Below are positions 36,642-45,929 of a DNA stretch of 64,000 nt, piece after piece. The translations under genes and the position numbers were made by a program. Origin of the DNA: Pseudomonas sp. PDM18 (GTDB lineage: Bacteria; Pseudomonadota; Gammaproteobacteria; Pseudomonadales; Pseudomonadaceae); NCBI RefSeq assembly GCF_014852585.1, contig NZ_JACVBX010000007.1:1-64000 (forward strand), in the 5' to 3' direction. Position 1 is the stretch's first letter, and each line of letters starts with the position of its first letter. Below the pieces are notes generated by a model. That model worked only from the letters and a program-made list of their open reading frames with translations, ran no database searches and was not told where the DNA came from.

Positions 36642-37502
36642 ATGCAATACTCCCCCGAATCCCTGCAGGCCTTCGCCGAGGCCGCCTGCCTGGGCTCGTT
36701 CAGCGCCGCCGCGCGCAAGCTGGGCAAGAGCCAGTCCACCGTCAGCGAGGCCATCGCCCGCCTGGAGATCGACCTCGGCCTGACCCTGTTCGACCGCAGC
36801 AGTCGCCAGCCGCAGCTGACCGAGGCCGGCCACGCGCTGCTCGGGCGGGTGGAGGAAGTGCTGATGGCCAACGACCGCCTCGGCCAGCTCGCCCATCAGC
36901 TCGTCGGAGGACTGGAGTCGCGGGTGACCCTGGCGATGTCGGACACCTACCAGTCGGCCGAATTCGAGGCCCGGCTGGCGGAGATCGATGCGCGTTATCC
37001 GGACCTGGAGTTCGAATGGCTGATCGCCGAGGACAGCGACGTGCTCGACCTGGTCGTCCAGGGCCGCGCCAGCCTTGGTTTGCTGGCGGCACAGAAGGAT
37101 TACCCACCGGACGTCAGCTCGGCGACGCTGAGCGAACAGGCCGAGTTCGGCCTCTTCGTCAGCCGCGATCATCCGCTGGCCGGCCGCGCCCAGGTAGAGC
37201 GCGAGGACCTGCTGGCGTACCGGGCGCTGCGCCTGAACACCTACCTGGATGACGCCGCACCGATGCTCGGTGGCCGTTGCTGGAGCGCGCCAAACTACCT
37301 GCTGTTGCTGGACATGGCGGTACTGGGCTTTGGCTGGATCGAATTGCCCAGTTGGATGGTAGGACGTTTCGCCAGCGGGCGTATGCAGGAACTGAAGGTT
37401 GCCGGCTGGCCGCGCCGGGTGGCGGTGGACGTGATCTGGTCGCGGCAGCGTCGGCTGGGGCCTGCCGCGAGTTGGCTGGCGGAGCGCCTGCTGGGGCGCT
37501 AG
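36642..37502 (+). CDS. LysR-type regulator, divergent from the PACE gene
   Basis: The 286-residue protein has an N-terminal winged helix (SPESLQAFAEAACLGSFSAAARKLGKSQSTVSEAIARLE) and a LysR effector domain. It probably regulates the divergent efflux gene, 132 bp away. I chose ATG 36642 because AGAGG precedes it; an ATG at 36624 has no such signal. The effector cannot be read from sequence. Confidence 0.9.
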   Translation: MQYSPESLQAFAEAACLGSFSAAARKLGKSQSTVSEAIARLEIDLGLTLFDRSSRQPQLTEAGHALLGRVEEVLMANDRLGQLAHQLVGGLESRVTLAMSDTYQSAEFEARLAEIDARYPDLEFEWLIAEDSDVLDLVVQGRASLGLLAAQKDYPPDVSSATLSEQAEFGLFVSRDHPLAGRAQVEREDLLAYRALRLNTYLDDAAPMLGGRCWSAPNYLLLLDMAVLGFGWIELPSWMVGRFASGRMQELKVAGWPRRVAVDVIWSRQRRLGPAASWLAERLLGR

Positions 37503-37614
37503 GCGCTCTGGATCATGGCTCTAGATCACAGATTGCGGACTAAATGTGTCGGAGCCTTTGATGCTCCGTCGTGGATCAGTAGGATCGGAGTTTTCCGCGT
37601 AAGGAAGGGACGGG

Positions 37615-38532
37615 ATGCACGCCAAGCTGGAGAATTGTCTGAAGGCAGTCGATCAGGTGCTGCTGGGCAAGGAAGTGCAGGTAAGACTGGCGCTGACCTG
37701 CCTGCTGGCGCGTGGGCATCTGCTCATCGAAGACCTGCCCGGCATGGGCAAGACCACCCTTAGTCATGCGCTGGCGCGGGTGCTCGGGCTGAGCTTCCAG
37801 CGCATCCAGTTCACCTCCGACCTGTTGCCCGGCGATGTGCTGGGCACCTCGGTGTTCGACAAGGACACCGGGCAATTCGTCTTCCACGCCGGGCCGATCT
37901 TCTCCGAGCTGGTGCTGGCCGACGAGATCAACCGTGCCACGCCCAAGAGCCAGAGCGCCCTGCTCGAGGCGATGGAGGAGGGGCAGGTGACCATCGAGGG
38001 CGCGACCCGTCCGCTGCCCGAGCTCTTCTTCGTCATCGCCACGCAGAACCCGGTGACCCAGGGTGGCACCTTCGCGCTACCCGAGTCCCAGCTCGACCGT
38101 TTCCTCATGCGCCTGTCCCTGGGCTACCCCGGCCGCGCCGCCGAGAAGGCGCTGCTGCTCGGCGAGGCGCGCCGAGACCTGCTGCCGCGCATGGAGCCGA
38201 TGCTCGATCCGCAGGAACTGCAAGCGCTGCAGGGCGAGGTACTGGCGGTGCGCGCCAGCGATGCCCTGGTGGATTACGTGCTGCGCCTGGTGGAGGCCAC
38301 TCGCACCCAGCCGGCCTTCGCCCTTGGCCTGTCGCCGCGCGGCAGCCTGGCGTTGCTGGCGGCGGCCCGTGCCTGGGCGCTGCTGGGCGGGCGCGACTAT
38401 GTGATCCCTGAAGACGTGCAGGCCGTTCTGCCCTCGGTGGCAGGCCACCGCCTGCGTGACCAGGCGGACCCGGCGGGTCATGGTGGCGGCGCACTGGTGC
38501 AGTGGTTGCTGCGCGAAGTCCCGGCGCTCTGA
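37615..38532 (+). CDS. MoxR-family AAA+ ATPase
   Basis: The 305-residue ATPase shows Walker A (DLPGMGKTTL), Walker B (LVLADEIN), and sensor 1 ATQNPVTQGGTFALPESQLDRF. MoxR ATPases act as chaperones, and here the gene is followed by DUF58 and transglutaminase genes, the usual MoxR neighbours. AAGGAAGG lies before the ATG at 37615. It begins an operon running to 41508; spacing to the DUF58 gene is ten bases. Confidence 0.92.
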   Translation: MHAKLENCLKAVDQVLLGKEVQVRLALTCLLARGHLLIEDLPGMGKTTLSHALARVLGLSFQRIQFTSDLLPGDVLGTSVFDKDTGQFVFHAGPIFSELVLADEINRATPKSQSALLEAMEEGQVTIEGATRPLPELFFVIATQNPVTQGGTFALPESQLDRFLMRLSLGYPGRAAEKALLLGEARRDLLPRMEPMLDPQELQALQGEVLAVRASDALVDYVLRLVEATRTQPAFALGLSPRGSLALLAAARAWALLGGRDYVIPEDVQAVLPSVAGHRLRDQADPAGHGGGALVQWLLREVPAL

Positions 38533-38542
38533 GGGGCTTGCC

Positions 38543-39496
38543 ATGCTCGTCAGGGTCAGGCCGCTGTGGCAGAGCTGGATAGCCCGGCGCATACCGCCTG
38601 CGCCGTCGCTGCAGCTCAACCAGCGACGCATCTTCATCATCCCTACGCGGCAGGGCATGGCGTTCGGCGTCGCCCTGCTGCTGATGCTGCTCACGGCAAT
38701 CAATTACCAGAACAGCCTGGCGTACGGCCTGACCTTCCTGCTGTTGTCGCTGTTCATCGTCGCCATCCTGCACACCTACCGGAACCTCGGCGGCCTGCGT
38801 CTGACGGCGCTCGGCGCGCAGCCGGTGTTCGTTGGCGAACAGGCAGCTTTCCGCGTGCGCCTAGAGGGCGAGGGGCGGGCCCGACAGGCCATCGGCCTGG
38901 GCTGGGAAACCGAGCGCATGCAGTTCGCCGATGTCACGGCAGAGCAGGCCGGAGAAATGCTGCTCACGATAACGGCGCAGCGGCGCGGCTGGTTGCGGCC
39001 CGGCCGCCTTCGCGTGGAAAGCCGTTTCCCGCTGGGGCTGCTGGTGGCCTGGAGCTGGGTGGACCTGGATCAGTCGGTGCTGGTCTACCCGCACCCGCAG
39101 CCCGGCGACCTGCCGCTCGAAGGCGGCCCGGCGGAGAATGACGAAGAGGGCGTGCGCCCCAGTGGACGCGGCGTCGACGATTACCAGGGACTGCGGCCCT
39201 ACCAGCCGGGCGACTCGCGCCGGCGCCTGCACTGGAAGGCCTATTCCCGCGGCCAGGGCCTGCTGGTGAAGGACTTCTCTGCGCTGGCAGGGCGCAACGT
39301 CTGGCTGGCATTCAACAGCCTGGGCGGCGATACCGAGGGACGCCTGTCACGCCTGTGCTTCTGGGTCCTGCAGTTGTCGCTGCGCCAGGAGCCCTTCGGT
39401 CTGCGCCTTCCTGACCAGGAAGTGCCCGTGGGTATCGGAGACGGGCACTGCGAGGCCTGCCTGCGCGCTCTGGCGCTGCATGGGGGGAGTCCGTGA
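38543..39496 (+). CDS. DUF58 membrane protein of the MoxR operon
   Basis: The 317-residue protein has two N-terminal membrane segments (about 38-75: GMAFGVALLLMLLTAINYQN, then AYGLTFLLLSLFIVAILH), followed by a cytoplasmic DUF58 domain with the core motif RGVDDYQGLRPYQPGDSRRRLHWKAYSR. Such proteins likely work as partners of the MoxR ATPase. The start sits ten bases after the MoxR stop; its stop overlaps the next start (GTGA). Confidence 0.9.
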   Translation: MLVRVRPLWQSWIARRIPPAPSLQLNQRRIFIIPTRQGMAFGVALLLMLLTAINYQNSLAYGLTFLLLSLFIVAILHTYRNLGGLRLTALGAQPVFVGEQAAFRVRLEGEGRARQAIGLGWETERMQFADVTAEQAGEMLLTITAQRRGWLRPGRLRVESRFPLGLLVAWSWVDLDQSVLVYPHPQPGDLPLEGGPAENDEEGVRPSGRGVDDYQGLRPYQPGDSRRRLHWKAYSRGQGLLVKDFSALAGRNVWLAFNSLGGDTEGRLSRLCFWVLQLSLRQEPFGLRLPDQEVPVGIGDGHCEACLRALALHGGSP

Positions 39497-41508
39497 GCAA
39501 AGCCACCGCGACATCCGCGCAACCGATTCCGCGCGTTGCGCTGACCTGGCTACTGGTGGCGCAGGCGGTGGTGATCCTGCCGCACCTGGAGCACCTGCCG
39601 GTCTGGATCGTCGGGCTCTGGCTAGGGTGCGCGTTCTGGCGCATCCAGGTGTTCCGCATGCGTGCCAACTATCCCAATGCGCTGGCCCGATTGGCTTTGG
39701 TGGTGGTGGCCGGCATCGGCGTGTGGTTCTCCCGTGGCTCGCTGATCGGCCTGGAAGCCGGCGTGGTCCTGATGATCGCCGCTTTCGTGATCAAGCTGGT
39801 GGAGCTGCGCACGCGACGCGATGCCTGGGTCCTGATCCTGCTCGGATTCTTTGCCGTCACCACCAGCTATCTGTTCCAGGACGACCTGATGGCTGCCGCT
39901 TTCAGTCTGCTGCCGGTCCTGGCGCTGCTGGCGGCGGCCATCGGGCTGCAGCAGAGCGGTTTCGCCGCGCGCCCGCTGTCGACCTTGAAGTTGGCCGGCG
40001 GCCTGCTGCTGCAGGCCTTGCCGCTGATGCTGCTGCTGTTCGTGCTGTTCCCGCGCATGGGGCCGCTGTGGTCGCTGCCGCTTCCCGGCGACAAGGCATT
40101 CACTGGCCTGAGCGATTCGATGATGCCCGGCGATATGGTGCAGCTCAGCCAGTCCCCGGCGCTGGCCTTTCGTGTCAGTTTTGACGGAACCGCGCCGCCG
40201 CGCTCGGAGCTTTATTGGCGCGCGATGACCCTGGAGCGCTTTGATGGCGAGCGCTGGACGATGGCCAGCAAGCGCGGTGAGGCACAGCCGCAGTGGCGTC
40301 GGCGGGGCGAGGCGCTGCAGTACCAGATAGTCATGGAGCCGACGGGGCGATCCTGGCTGTTCGGGCTGGATGTGGCCAACAGCGATCAGGGCAACGTCGA
40401 GATGACCGGCGACTTCCATCTCGAGCGACGCACCTCGGTGCACCAGAGCCTGCTTTATGGCGTAACCTCTTGGCCGCGCGCGCTGCTGGAGCCTGACGAT
40501 GGTCGCCGCGCTCAGCGCCTGAATCTCGGTCTTCCGGCCGCCGGCAACGACCGCGCGCGGGCCTGGGCACAGCAATTGCGCGAGCAGCATCCGCGGGCCC
40601 CGGATCTGGTGATGGCGATATTGCGTCACTTCCGTGAGCAACCGTTTCGCTACACGCTTCGGCCGCCAGCGACCGGCGAGCAGCGGATCGACGGCTTCCT
40701 GTTCGATACGCGGGCGGGGTTCTGCGAGCACTATGCGGGGGCCACGGCCTTCGTCCTGCGGGCTGCCGGAATTCCCGCGCGGGTGGTGGCCGGGTATCAG
40801 GGTGGGGAGCTCAACTCCGCCGGCAACTACCTGTTGGTCCATCAGTTCGATGCCCATGCCTGGGTCGAATACTGGCAGGCCGGTACTGGCTGGACACGTA
40901 TTGACCCCACCGCGGCCGTGTCGCCGGAACGTATCGAGGAGGGGTTGGAGCAGGCTATGAGCGGCGAAGGCAGCTTCTTGGAAGGCGACCTGTTCTCCCC
41001 GCTGCGCTATCGCAGTCTCCCGCTGGTCAACGAATTGCGACTGGCCTGGGACAACATCAATTACGGCTGGCAACGCTGGGTGCTCGGCTACCAGTCCGAT
41101 CAGCAGGGCGATTTGCTGCGCCGCTGGTTTGGCGGCCTGGATATACGCTGGGTAGCCATAGTTCTGGTAGGGGGTGGTGCGCTGTTGATGGGCTTGCTGG
41201 CATTGCTGCTTTTCAAACCCTGGCGGCGCCCTGGTGATCCCCAGCTGCGCAGCTTCCAGCGCTTCGAGCGGATGCTCGCGCCGCTGGGCATACGCCGCGA
41301 ACCGGGCGAGGGCGCGCGGGATTTCTGTCGCCGCGCCATCAAGGTCTTGCCGGCCCACGCACAGGCAATCCGCAGCTACCTGGATGCCTTCGAGAAGCAG
41401 CGTTACGGCGGCGCGGCTGCGTCGCCAGCCGAGCTGCGCGGGCACCTGGCATGCCTGCGCCGCGAGCTGCCCTGGCGCCTGCGGCTGTCCCGCGGAAAAG
41501 GAACGTGA
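39493..41508 (+). CDS. tgpA: TgpA, membrane transglutaminase-like protein
   Basis: The 671-residue protein has about six N-terminal membrane segments, a periplasmic transglutaminase domain and a final membrane segment near 560-580. The catalytic triad is visible as Cys411 (AGFCEHYAGA), His455 (FDAHAWVEYW) and Asp471 (TRIDPTAAV). In P. aeruginosa TgpA (PA2873) is reported essential and active in the periplasm. The GTG start overlaps the DUF58 stop, and no separate promoter is seen. Confidence 0.94.
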   Translation: MSKATATSAQPIPRVALTWLLVAQAVVILPHLEHLPVWIVGLWLGCAFWRIQVFRMRANYPNALARLALVVVAGIGVWFSRGSLIGLEAGVVLMIAAFVIKLVELRTRRDAWVLILLGFFAVTTSYLFQDDLMAAAFSLLPVLALLAAAIGLQQSGFAARPLSTLKLAGGLLLQALPLMLLLFVLFPRMGPLWSLPLPGDKAFTGLSDSMMPGDMVQLSQSPALAFRVSFDGTAPPRSELYWRAMTLERFDGERWTMASKRGEAQPQWRRRGEALQYQIVMEPTGRSWLFGLDVANSDQGNVEMTGDFHLERRTSVHQSLLYGVTSWPRALLEPDDGRRAQRLNLGLPAAGNDRARAWAQQLREQHPRAPDLVMAILRHFREQPFRYTLRPPATGEQRIDGFLFDTRAGFCEHYAGATAFVLRAAGIPARVVAGYQGGELNSAGNYLLVHQFDAHAWVEYWQAGTGWTRIDPTAAVSPERIEEGLEQAMSGEGSFLEGDLFSPLRYRSLPLVNELRLAWDNINYGWQRWVLGYQSDQQGDLLRRWFGGLDIRWVAIVLVGGGALLMGLLALLLFKPWRRPGDPQLRSFQRFERMLAPLGIRREPGEGARDFCRRAIKVLPAHAQAIRSYLDAFEKQRYGGAAASPAELRGHLACLRRELPWRLRLSRGKGT

Positions 41509-41576
41509 CACTGCGCCCCTTGCCGCTGCGTCGGCCGGGGCTAACCTGATATTTCATCCTCTGAGTGGAGCCCGCC

Positions 41577-42347
41577 GTGACCTCCTTCTGCGATTACCTG
41601 GTAAGTCACCTGATCGAGCAGGAGGTTGCGCTGTTCTCCGCGTCTTCCCGCCTGAAGGCCGGGTTAGACCCGGAAGCGCTTCACGACCTGCGCATTGCCG
41701 TCCGCCGGTTGCGCAGCCTGCTGCACCCGGTGCGTGGCATGCCCGGTATCGACGAACTGGAACAGGCGCTGGGCGATATGGGCCGGCTCAGTGGGCCGCT
41801 GCGCGATCTGGAGGTGTTGCTGCCGGTGCTGGAGGCCGAAGGCTACGAACGTGCCGCCGCGCTGCGCCGGCCTGCGTTGATCTCTGGCTACGCCACGCTG
41901 CTCGCCAGCCCGCAGTGGGAGCGCCTGATGATGCGCCTGGACGGCTGGCCGCAGCTGTGGCGCACCTCCCAGCGTCACGGCGTGCTCAAGGGCCTGCACC
42001 GCAAGGTGGAAAAACGCCTGGCCAAGGAATGGCAGAAGCTGCGTGATGCGCTGAAAGACCCGGCCCATGACCGCCATCGCCTGCGCCTGCTGATCAAGCG
42101 TGTGCGCTATTCACTGGAGGCCTATCCAGAGGAATCCGCCGTGCCGCAGCGCCTTCTGGCGCCGCTGAAGGAAGCGCAATCGGCATTGGGCGACTGGCAT
42201 GACTACGAGCAGTGGCTGATCCGCAGCGAGCGCGAGCTGGACCTGATGCCGCTGCAACCGCACTGGAACGCCCGCCACGACCTCGCCGAGCGTCTTGCCG
42301 ATGAGAGCCTGGGGGCCTTGGAGAAGGCCCTGCATAGAGGCCATTGA
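41577..42347 (+). CDS. CHAD domain protein
   Basis: The 256-residue, all-helical protein has the CHAD signature HDLRIAVRRLRSLLHP and, later, DRHRLRLLIKRVRYSLEAY, giving the basic surface that binds polyphosphate or phosphorylated ligands. It is cytoplasmic and its function here is unknown. I prefer GTG 41577 to GTG 41565 because GGAG at 41567 sits at good spacing. It lies 68 bp after tgpA and could be co-transcribed. Confidence 0.85.
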   Translation: MTSFCDYLVSHLIEQEVALFSASSRLKAGLDPEALHDLRIAVRRLRSLLHPVRGMPGIDELEQALGDMGRLSGPLRDLEVLLPVLEAEGYERAAALRRPALISGYATLLASPQWERLMMRLDGWPQLWRTSQRHGVLKGLHRKVEKRLAKEWQKLRDALKDPAHDRHRLRLLIKRVRYSLEAYPEESAVPQRLLAPLKEAQSALGDWHDYEQWLIRSERELDLMPLQPHWNARHDLAERLADESLGALEKALHRGH

Positions 42348-42458
42348 TAACAGGGCATTTCCTGCAAGAGACAAGGCTTTGGATGGTTTGCCGTGGTTGC
42401 CGATGCCCCTAAGATCGCATCCAGCTTTTATTCTCCAGACGTCTCAGGGAAGTCCGAC

Positions 42459-43259
42459 ATGTCCTTCAGCGAAATGCTCCGGGCGGTGCGTACTGCGCCG
42501 TTGTCCATCGTCATTCCCGCAGCCTGGGCCCAGGGCCGCGCCAGTTTCGGCGGGTTGGTGGCGGCGCTGGCCTACGAGTCCATGGCATCGGTGGCCGAGG
42601 CCGGGCGGCCGGTGCGTTCGCTGGCGATCACCTTCGTCGGCCCCATCGAGGTGGAAGTGCCGGTGAGCTTCGAGGCCGAAGTGCTGCGCGAGGGCAAGTC
42701 GGTCAGCCAGGTATTCTGCCGCGCCGTGCAGAACGGCCAGGTGGTGCTGCTGGCTCAGGGCAGCTTCGGTGTGGCGCGCGAATCCAGCGTGCAGATGGAG
42801 GGCCTGCCGCCGCCGGCGTTCAAGGCCATCGAGGACTGCCAGGAGCTGCCCTACATCCGCAAGATCATGCCGGCCTTCACCCAGAACATCGCCATGCGCT
42901 GGGCCGTCGGGCACATGCCGTTCTCGGCCAGTCGCGAGCGCGAGATGGGCGGCTGGATGCGTTTCCGTGGTGATGACGTGGGTGACGAACCGATGGAGAT
43001 CAGCCACCTGCTGGCGCTGATCGACGCCTGGCCGCCGGCCAACCTGCCGCACTTGAAATCGCCGGCGCCCTCCAGTTCGCTGACCTGGACCGTGGAGTTC
43101 GTCCAGCCGCTGCCGTCGATGCCGGCCAATGGTTGGTGCCAGTACCTGGCGACGATCGAGCATGCCCGCGATGGCTACGGCCATATCGCGGCGCAGACCT
43201 GGTCGGCGGATGGCCAGCTCCTGGCAATCGGCCGGCAGACGGTGACCATCTTCGGCTAG
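42459..43259 (+). CDS. Thioesterase-family (double hotdog) protein
   Basis: The 266-residue protein has the double hotdog pattern of TesB-like acyl-CoA thioesterases: IPAAWAQGRASFGGLVAALAYE early, then RSLAITFVGPIEVEVPVSFEAEVLREGKSV, and a second repeat ending AAQTWSADGQLLAIGRQTVTIFG. It would hydrolyse an acyl-CoA, with unknown substrate. The ATG at 42459 fits the family N terminus. It is convergent with the GGDEF gene, 26 bp away. Confidence 0.83.
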   Translation: MSFSEMLRAVRTAPLSIVIPAAWAQGRASFGGLVAALAYESMASVAEAGRPVRSLAITFVGPIEVEVPVSFEAEVLREGKSVSQVFCRAVQNGQVVLLAQGSFGVARESSVQMEGLPPPAFKAIEDCQELPYIRKIMPAFTQNIAMRWAVGHMPFSASREREMGGWMRFRGDDVGDEPMEISHLLALIDAWPPANLPHLKSPAPSSSLTWTVEFVQPLPSMPANGWCQYLATIEHARDGYGHIAAQTWSADGQLLAIGRQTVTIFG

Positions 43260-43285
43260 AAGCCTTTCAGCTAGAGCTCTCGCAA

Positions 43286-44866
43286 CTAGAAGCCGGGCGC
43301 GGTCTCCGTACGATTGCGCCCGCCGGCCTTGGCCCGGTACAGGGCGCGGTCGGCGCGGGCCAGCAGGTCTTCCAGGCGCAGTTCACCTTCGCGTCGCTCG
43401 GCCACGCCGATGCTCAGGGTCAGGCGCACGCGGTTGCCGTCCGCGCTGGTGAAGGACAGCGCCTGCACGCTGTTGCGTACTCGCTCGGCGACTTGCAGCG
43501 CCTGCTGCAGGTCGGTTTCCGGGAGGATCGCGGCGAACTCCTCGCCACCCAGGCGGCCGAGCAGGTCGACTTCGCGCAACCCTTGCGTCAGCTCCTTGGC
43601 TACGGCCTGCAGCACCGCATCACCGAAGGCGTGGCCGTGGCTGTCGTTGATCGGCTTGAAGAAGTCGATGTCCAGCATCAGCGCCGCGCACTGGCGGTCA
43701 TAGCGCTGCGCGCTCTTGAGCAGGGCGACGCCGCGTTTGACGAAGGCATGGCGGTTCTGCAGGCCGGTCAGCGGGTCGGTGGTGGCGAGCAGGCGCAGCT
43801 CCTGTTCCATGGCCTTGCGCTGGTTGATGTCGAAGCTCCACACCAGCGAGGCGGGACGGCCCTCTACTTCCATCTTGCGCGCCCAGACGATCGCCCAGTA
43901 AGCGGGGTTGCCCGCCAGCCGGGTTTCCCAGCTGTCCAACTGGCCATTGTCGGCCAGCGACTGGCGGAAGCGCGCTTCCTCGTCCGGGTCATCGAACAGG
44001 CGGTGCAGGGTGAAGGGTTCGTCCGGGTGGATCCCGGTGCGCTGCAGCAGGCGGGGGCTGACATAGTGCGCGCGGGAGTCTTCGTCACTGAGCAGCGCCA
44101 CATCGCTGGGGCTGGTGTCGAGGATGTAGCGCAGCAGTGCCTTGCGCTCGCTCAGCTCCTGGGTGCGCTGTTCGACGCGTTGCTCAAGCGACTGGTTGAG
44201 GTCGTGCAGGCGCTGGGTGAGCTGCAGCTTGCGCCGCGAGTTGGCGATCACCCGCAGGGCCAGCAGCACGCTGCACAGGCCGAGGCCGAAGAGCACCCAG
44301 GCCAGCAGGTTGAAGGCGCGCTGCAGGTCGAGTCGTTCGGCGTCCATGTAGTTGGTCAGCGCGATGTTGGTGACCACCATCAGTTCATGAGTGGGTTCGA
44401 GCAGGGGCGGCAGTTCGCGCAGCATCTCGCCGGCCAGCACCTTCGCCGCAGCCGGCTGGCCCCAGGGGGCGCGCTGGAGCCAGGCCTCGCTCAGCTGCTG
44501 GATCGTCTCCAGCGTTGCCTGTACTTCCGGACGCGGCACGACGAGGTAGTTGTAGACGGGGGTGGTGCGCAGCGGCGGCAGGAGGCTGGCGAGCACTTCG
44601 ACGCGGATTGCCAGGGCATCGCTGTCACTCTTTCCGGCGAGCACCTGGCGGGCGCTGTTCAACGAGCGTTCCAGTTCGGCGCGCAACTGGTAAGCCTGCC
44701 ACAGCTCGCTGTGGGCGTCGGGATGGGCCAACTGGCGGACGTGCTGGTGCACCATCAGCAACGCCGCGCCGGCGCCGGCGGTCAGCGCGCCGATCAGGCC
44801 GCTGAGTATGATGACGGTCAGGCGGCGATAGCGCCGCCTGGATGGCTGCGGGGGCACGGCGATCAC
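43286..44866 (-). CDS. Membrane diguanylate cyclase (GGDEF)
   Basis: The 526-residue protein has an N-terminal membrane helix, a periplasmic domain of about 150 residues, a second membrane helix near 185-210, a coiled coil, a PAS-like domain at about 245-350, and a GGDEF domain with GGEEF (RLGGEEFAAIL). An RxxD inhibitory site (REVD) stands five residues before it, so feedback by c-di-GMP is expected. It should make c-di-GMP in response to a periplasmic cue. It overlaps by four bases with the upstream molybdopterin-fold gene, so the two are translated together. Confidence 0.93.
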   Translation of the reverse strand: MIAVPPQPSRRRYRRLTVIILSGLIGALTAGAGAALLMVHQHVRQLAHPDAHSELWQAYQLRAELERSLNSARQVLAGKSDSDALAIRVEVLASLLPPLRTTPVYNYLVVPRPEVQATLETIQQLSEAWLQRAPWGQPAAAKVLAGEMLRELPPLLEPTHELMVVTNIALTNYMDAERLDLQRAFNLLAWVLFGLGLCSVLLALRVIANSRRKLQLTQRLHDLNQSLEQRVEQRTQELSERKALLRYILDTSPSDVALLSDEDSRAHYVSPRLLQRTGIHPDEPFTLHRLFDDPDEEARFRQSLADNGQLDSWETRLAGNPAYWAIVWARKMEVEGRPASLVWSFDINQRKAMEQELRLLATTDPLTGLQNRHAFVKRGVALLKSAQRYDRQCAALMLDIDFFKPINDSHGHAFGDAVLQAVAKELTQGLREVDLLGRLGGEEFAAILPETDLQQALQVAERVRNSVQALSFTSADGNRVRLTLSIGVAERREGELRLEDLLARADRALYRAKAGGRNRTETAPGF

Positions 44867-45360
44867 TCCAGGGTAATGCGGCTAACCTGCCAGACGGTGC
44901 GGTTGAAGTAGACCTGGGTCCGCAACTCCGGGTGATCGACCATCGGATAGATGACGAACAGCGGGCCGCGCTCGGCGATGCCGATGGCTTGGCCGTCGCG
45001 ACGGTAGGCGAGGATGGGGTCAAAGTCGTCGAGGTCGCTCAGAGGAATCAGTGCGGAATAGTCGTTCAATGCCTCGACTCGCAGGCGCTGGACATCGGCA
45101 CGTCCGAAGCTGGCGAGCAGGGTGCTCAGGCGCACGCCCTGCCAGCCGTAGACCTGGGTTTCTTCAGGAAGCGTGGAGCGCCGCTCGGTCTGCGGCAGCG
45201 CTTCGAGGTCGCGCAGGCTGTAATGGCGCTGGAGCTGCGGCTGGTCCTTCACTGCGATAGTCAGCACGGTGCGCCCTGCCGCCGGTTCAGGGGCCGAGTG
45301 CGCATGCATGACAATAAACAGGCAGACTAGAATGCCAATAAAATGACGAAAAGCCGACAT
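44863..45360 (-). CDS. Periplasmic molybdopterin-binding-fold protein, probable partner of the GGDEF protein
   Basis: The 165-residue protein has a signal peptide (IGILVCLFIVMHAHSA) and resembles the oxidoreductase molybdopterin-binding domain fold (YSLRDLEALPQTER, then YGWQGVRLSTLLASFG and DYSALIPLSDLDDFDPIL). The mature part contains no cysteine, so it cannot bind molybdenum in the sulfite-oxidase way. A ligand- or redox-free sensing role feeding the overlapping diguanylate cyclase gene (four-base overlap) is plausible. The call rests on fold resemblance and gene order. Confidence 0.75.
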   Translation of the reverse strand: MSAFRHFIGILVCLFIVMHAHSAPEPAAGRTVLTIAVKDQPQLQRHYSLRDLEALPQTERRSTLPEETQVYGWQGVRLSTLLASFGRADVQRLRVEALNDYSALIPLSDLDDFDPILAYRRDGQAIGIAERGPLFVIYPMVDHPELRTQVYFNRTVWQVSRITLE

Positions 45361-45454
45361 CTCAACAGCTCGTGACGAAATCTCGACGATTATATCGGCG
45401 AACCTGGCAGGTACTTGAATGGCCGAAATGCCGCGCCCTGCTGTTATGGCCGGC

Positions 45455-45814
45455 TCAGTGGTCGCGATTGCGCCAGGCGCGCCACCATTTGCCGCTCAGG
45501 ACGAAGCGCGGGAAGGTGACGAACTGCTCGACCAATAGCCGACCGATGGCGTCCGTGCGGTCGCTGAAGGGCTCGGGCGCCTGCTCCTCGAGCTTGTGCC
45601 CGCGGCCCTGGATGGCCAGCGAGGCGACCATGCCGATCACGCCCAGCAGTATCGCCGTCAGGCTCAGGCCGAACAGCCCGCTGAGCAGCGTCAGGGCGCC
45701 GAGGATGAACAGCGGCACGGCGATGATGTGCAGCGCGAGGTTGGTCGGGTTGCGGTGGTTGGCGGCGTAGCCCTGCCACTGCCAGGCGAGGAGGTTGGGG
45801 TGACGTTTGCCCAT
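45455..45814 (-). CDS. Mpo1-like (DUF962-type) membrane protein
   Basis: The 119-residue protein shows the pattern of small Mpo1/DUF962 proteins: WQGYAANHRNPTNLALHIIAVPL, then two or three membrane segments and LSGKWWRAWRNRDH. Some eukaryotic relatives are dioxygenases; the bacterial function is unknown. The ATG at 45814 has GGGAGC upstream; a frame open from 45901 is a false extension. Confidence 0.8.
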   Translation of the reverse strand: MGKRHPNLLAWQWQGYAANHRNPTNLALHIIAVPLFILGALTLLSGLFGLSLTAILLGVIGMVASLAIQGRGHKLEEQAPEPFSDRTDAIGRLLVEQFVTFPRFVLSGKWWRAWRNRDH

Positions 45815-45837
45815 GGTGCTGCTCCCGAGACTGAGAA

Positions 45838-45859
45838 GCCCGCCTGTGCGCAGGCGGGC
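45838..45859 (-). terminator. Hairpin between the chemotaxis and Mpo1-like genes
   Basis: GCCCGCCTG, TGCG, CAGGCGGGC: perfect 9-bp stem after the chemotaxis gene, followed on the minus strand by TTCTCAG, so termination is weak or partial. Confidence 0.5.
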
Positions 45860-45929
45860 GGAATGCCAGCAGTCTAGGTGCTGCCCCGGAGCCTGCGCCA
45901 ATGGGCGCAGGCTATGCGGGCGATAGGGA

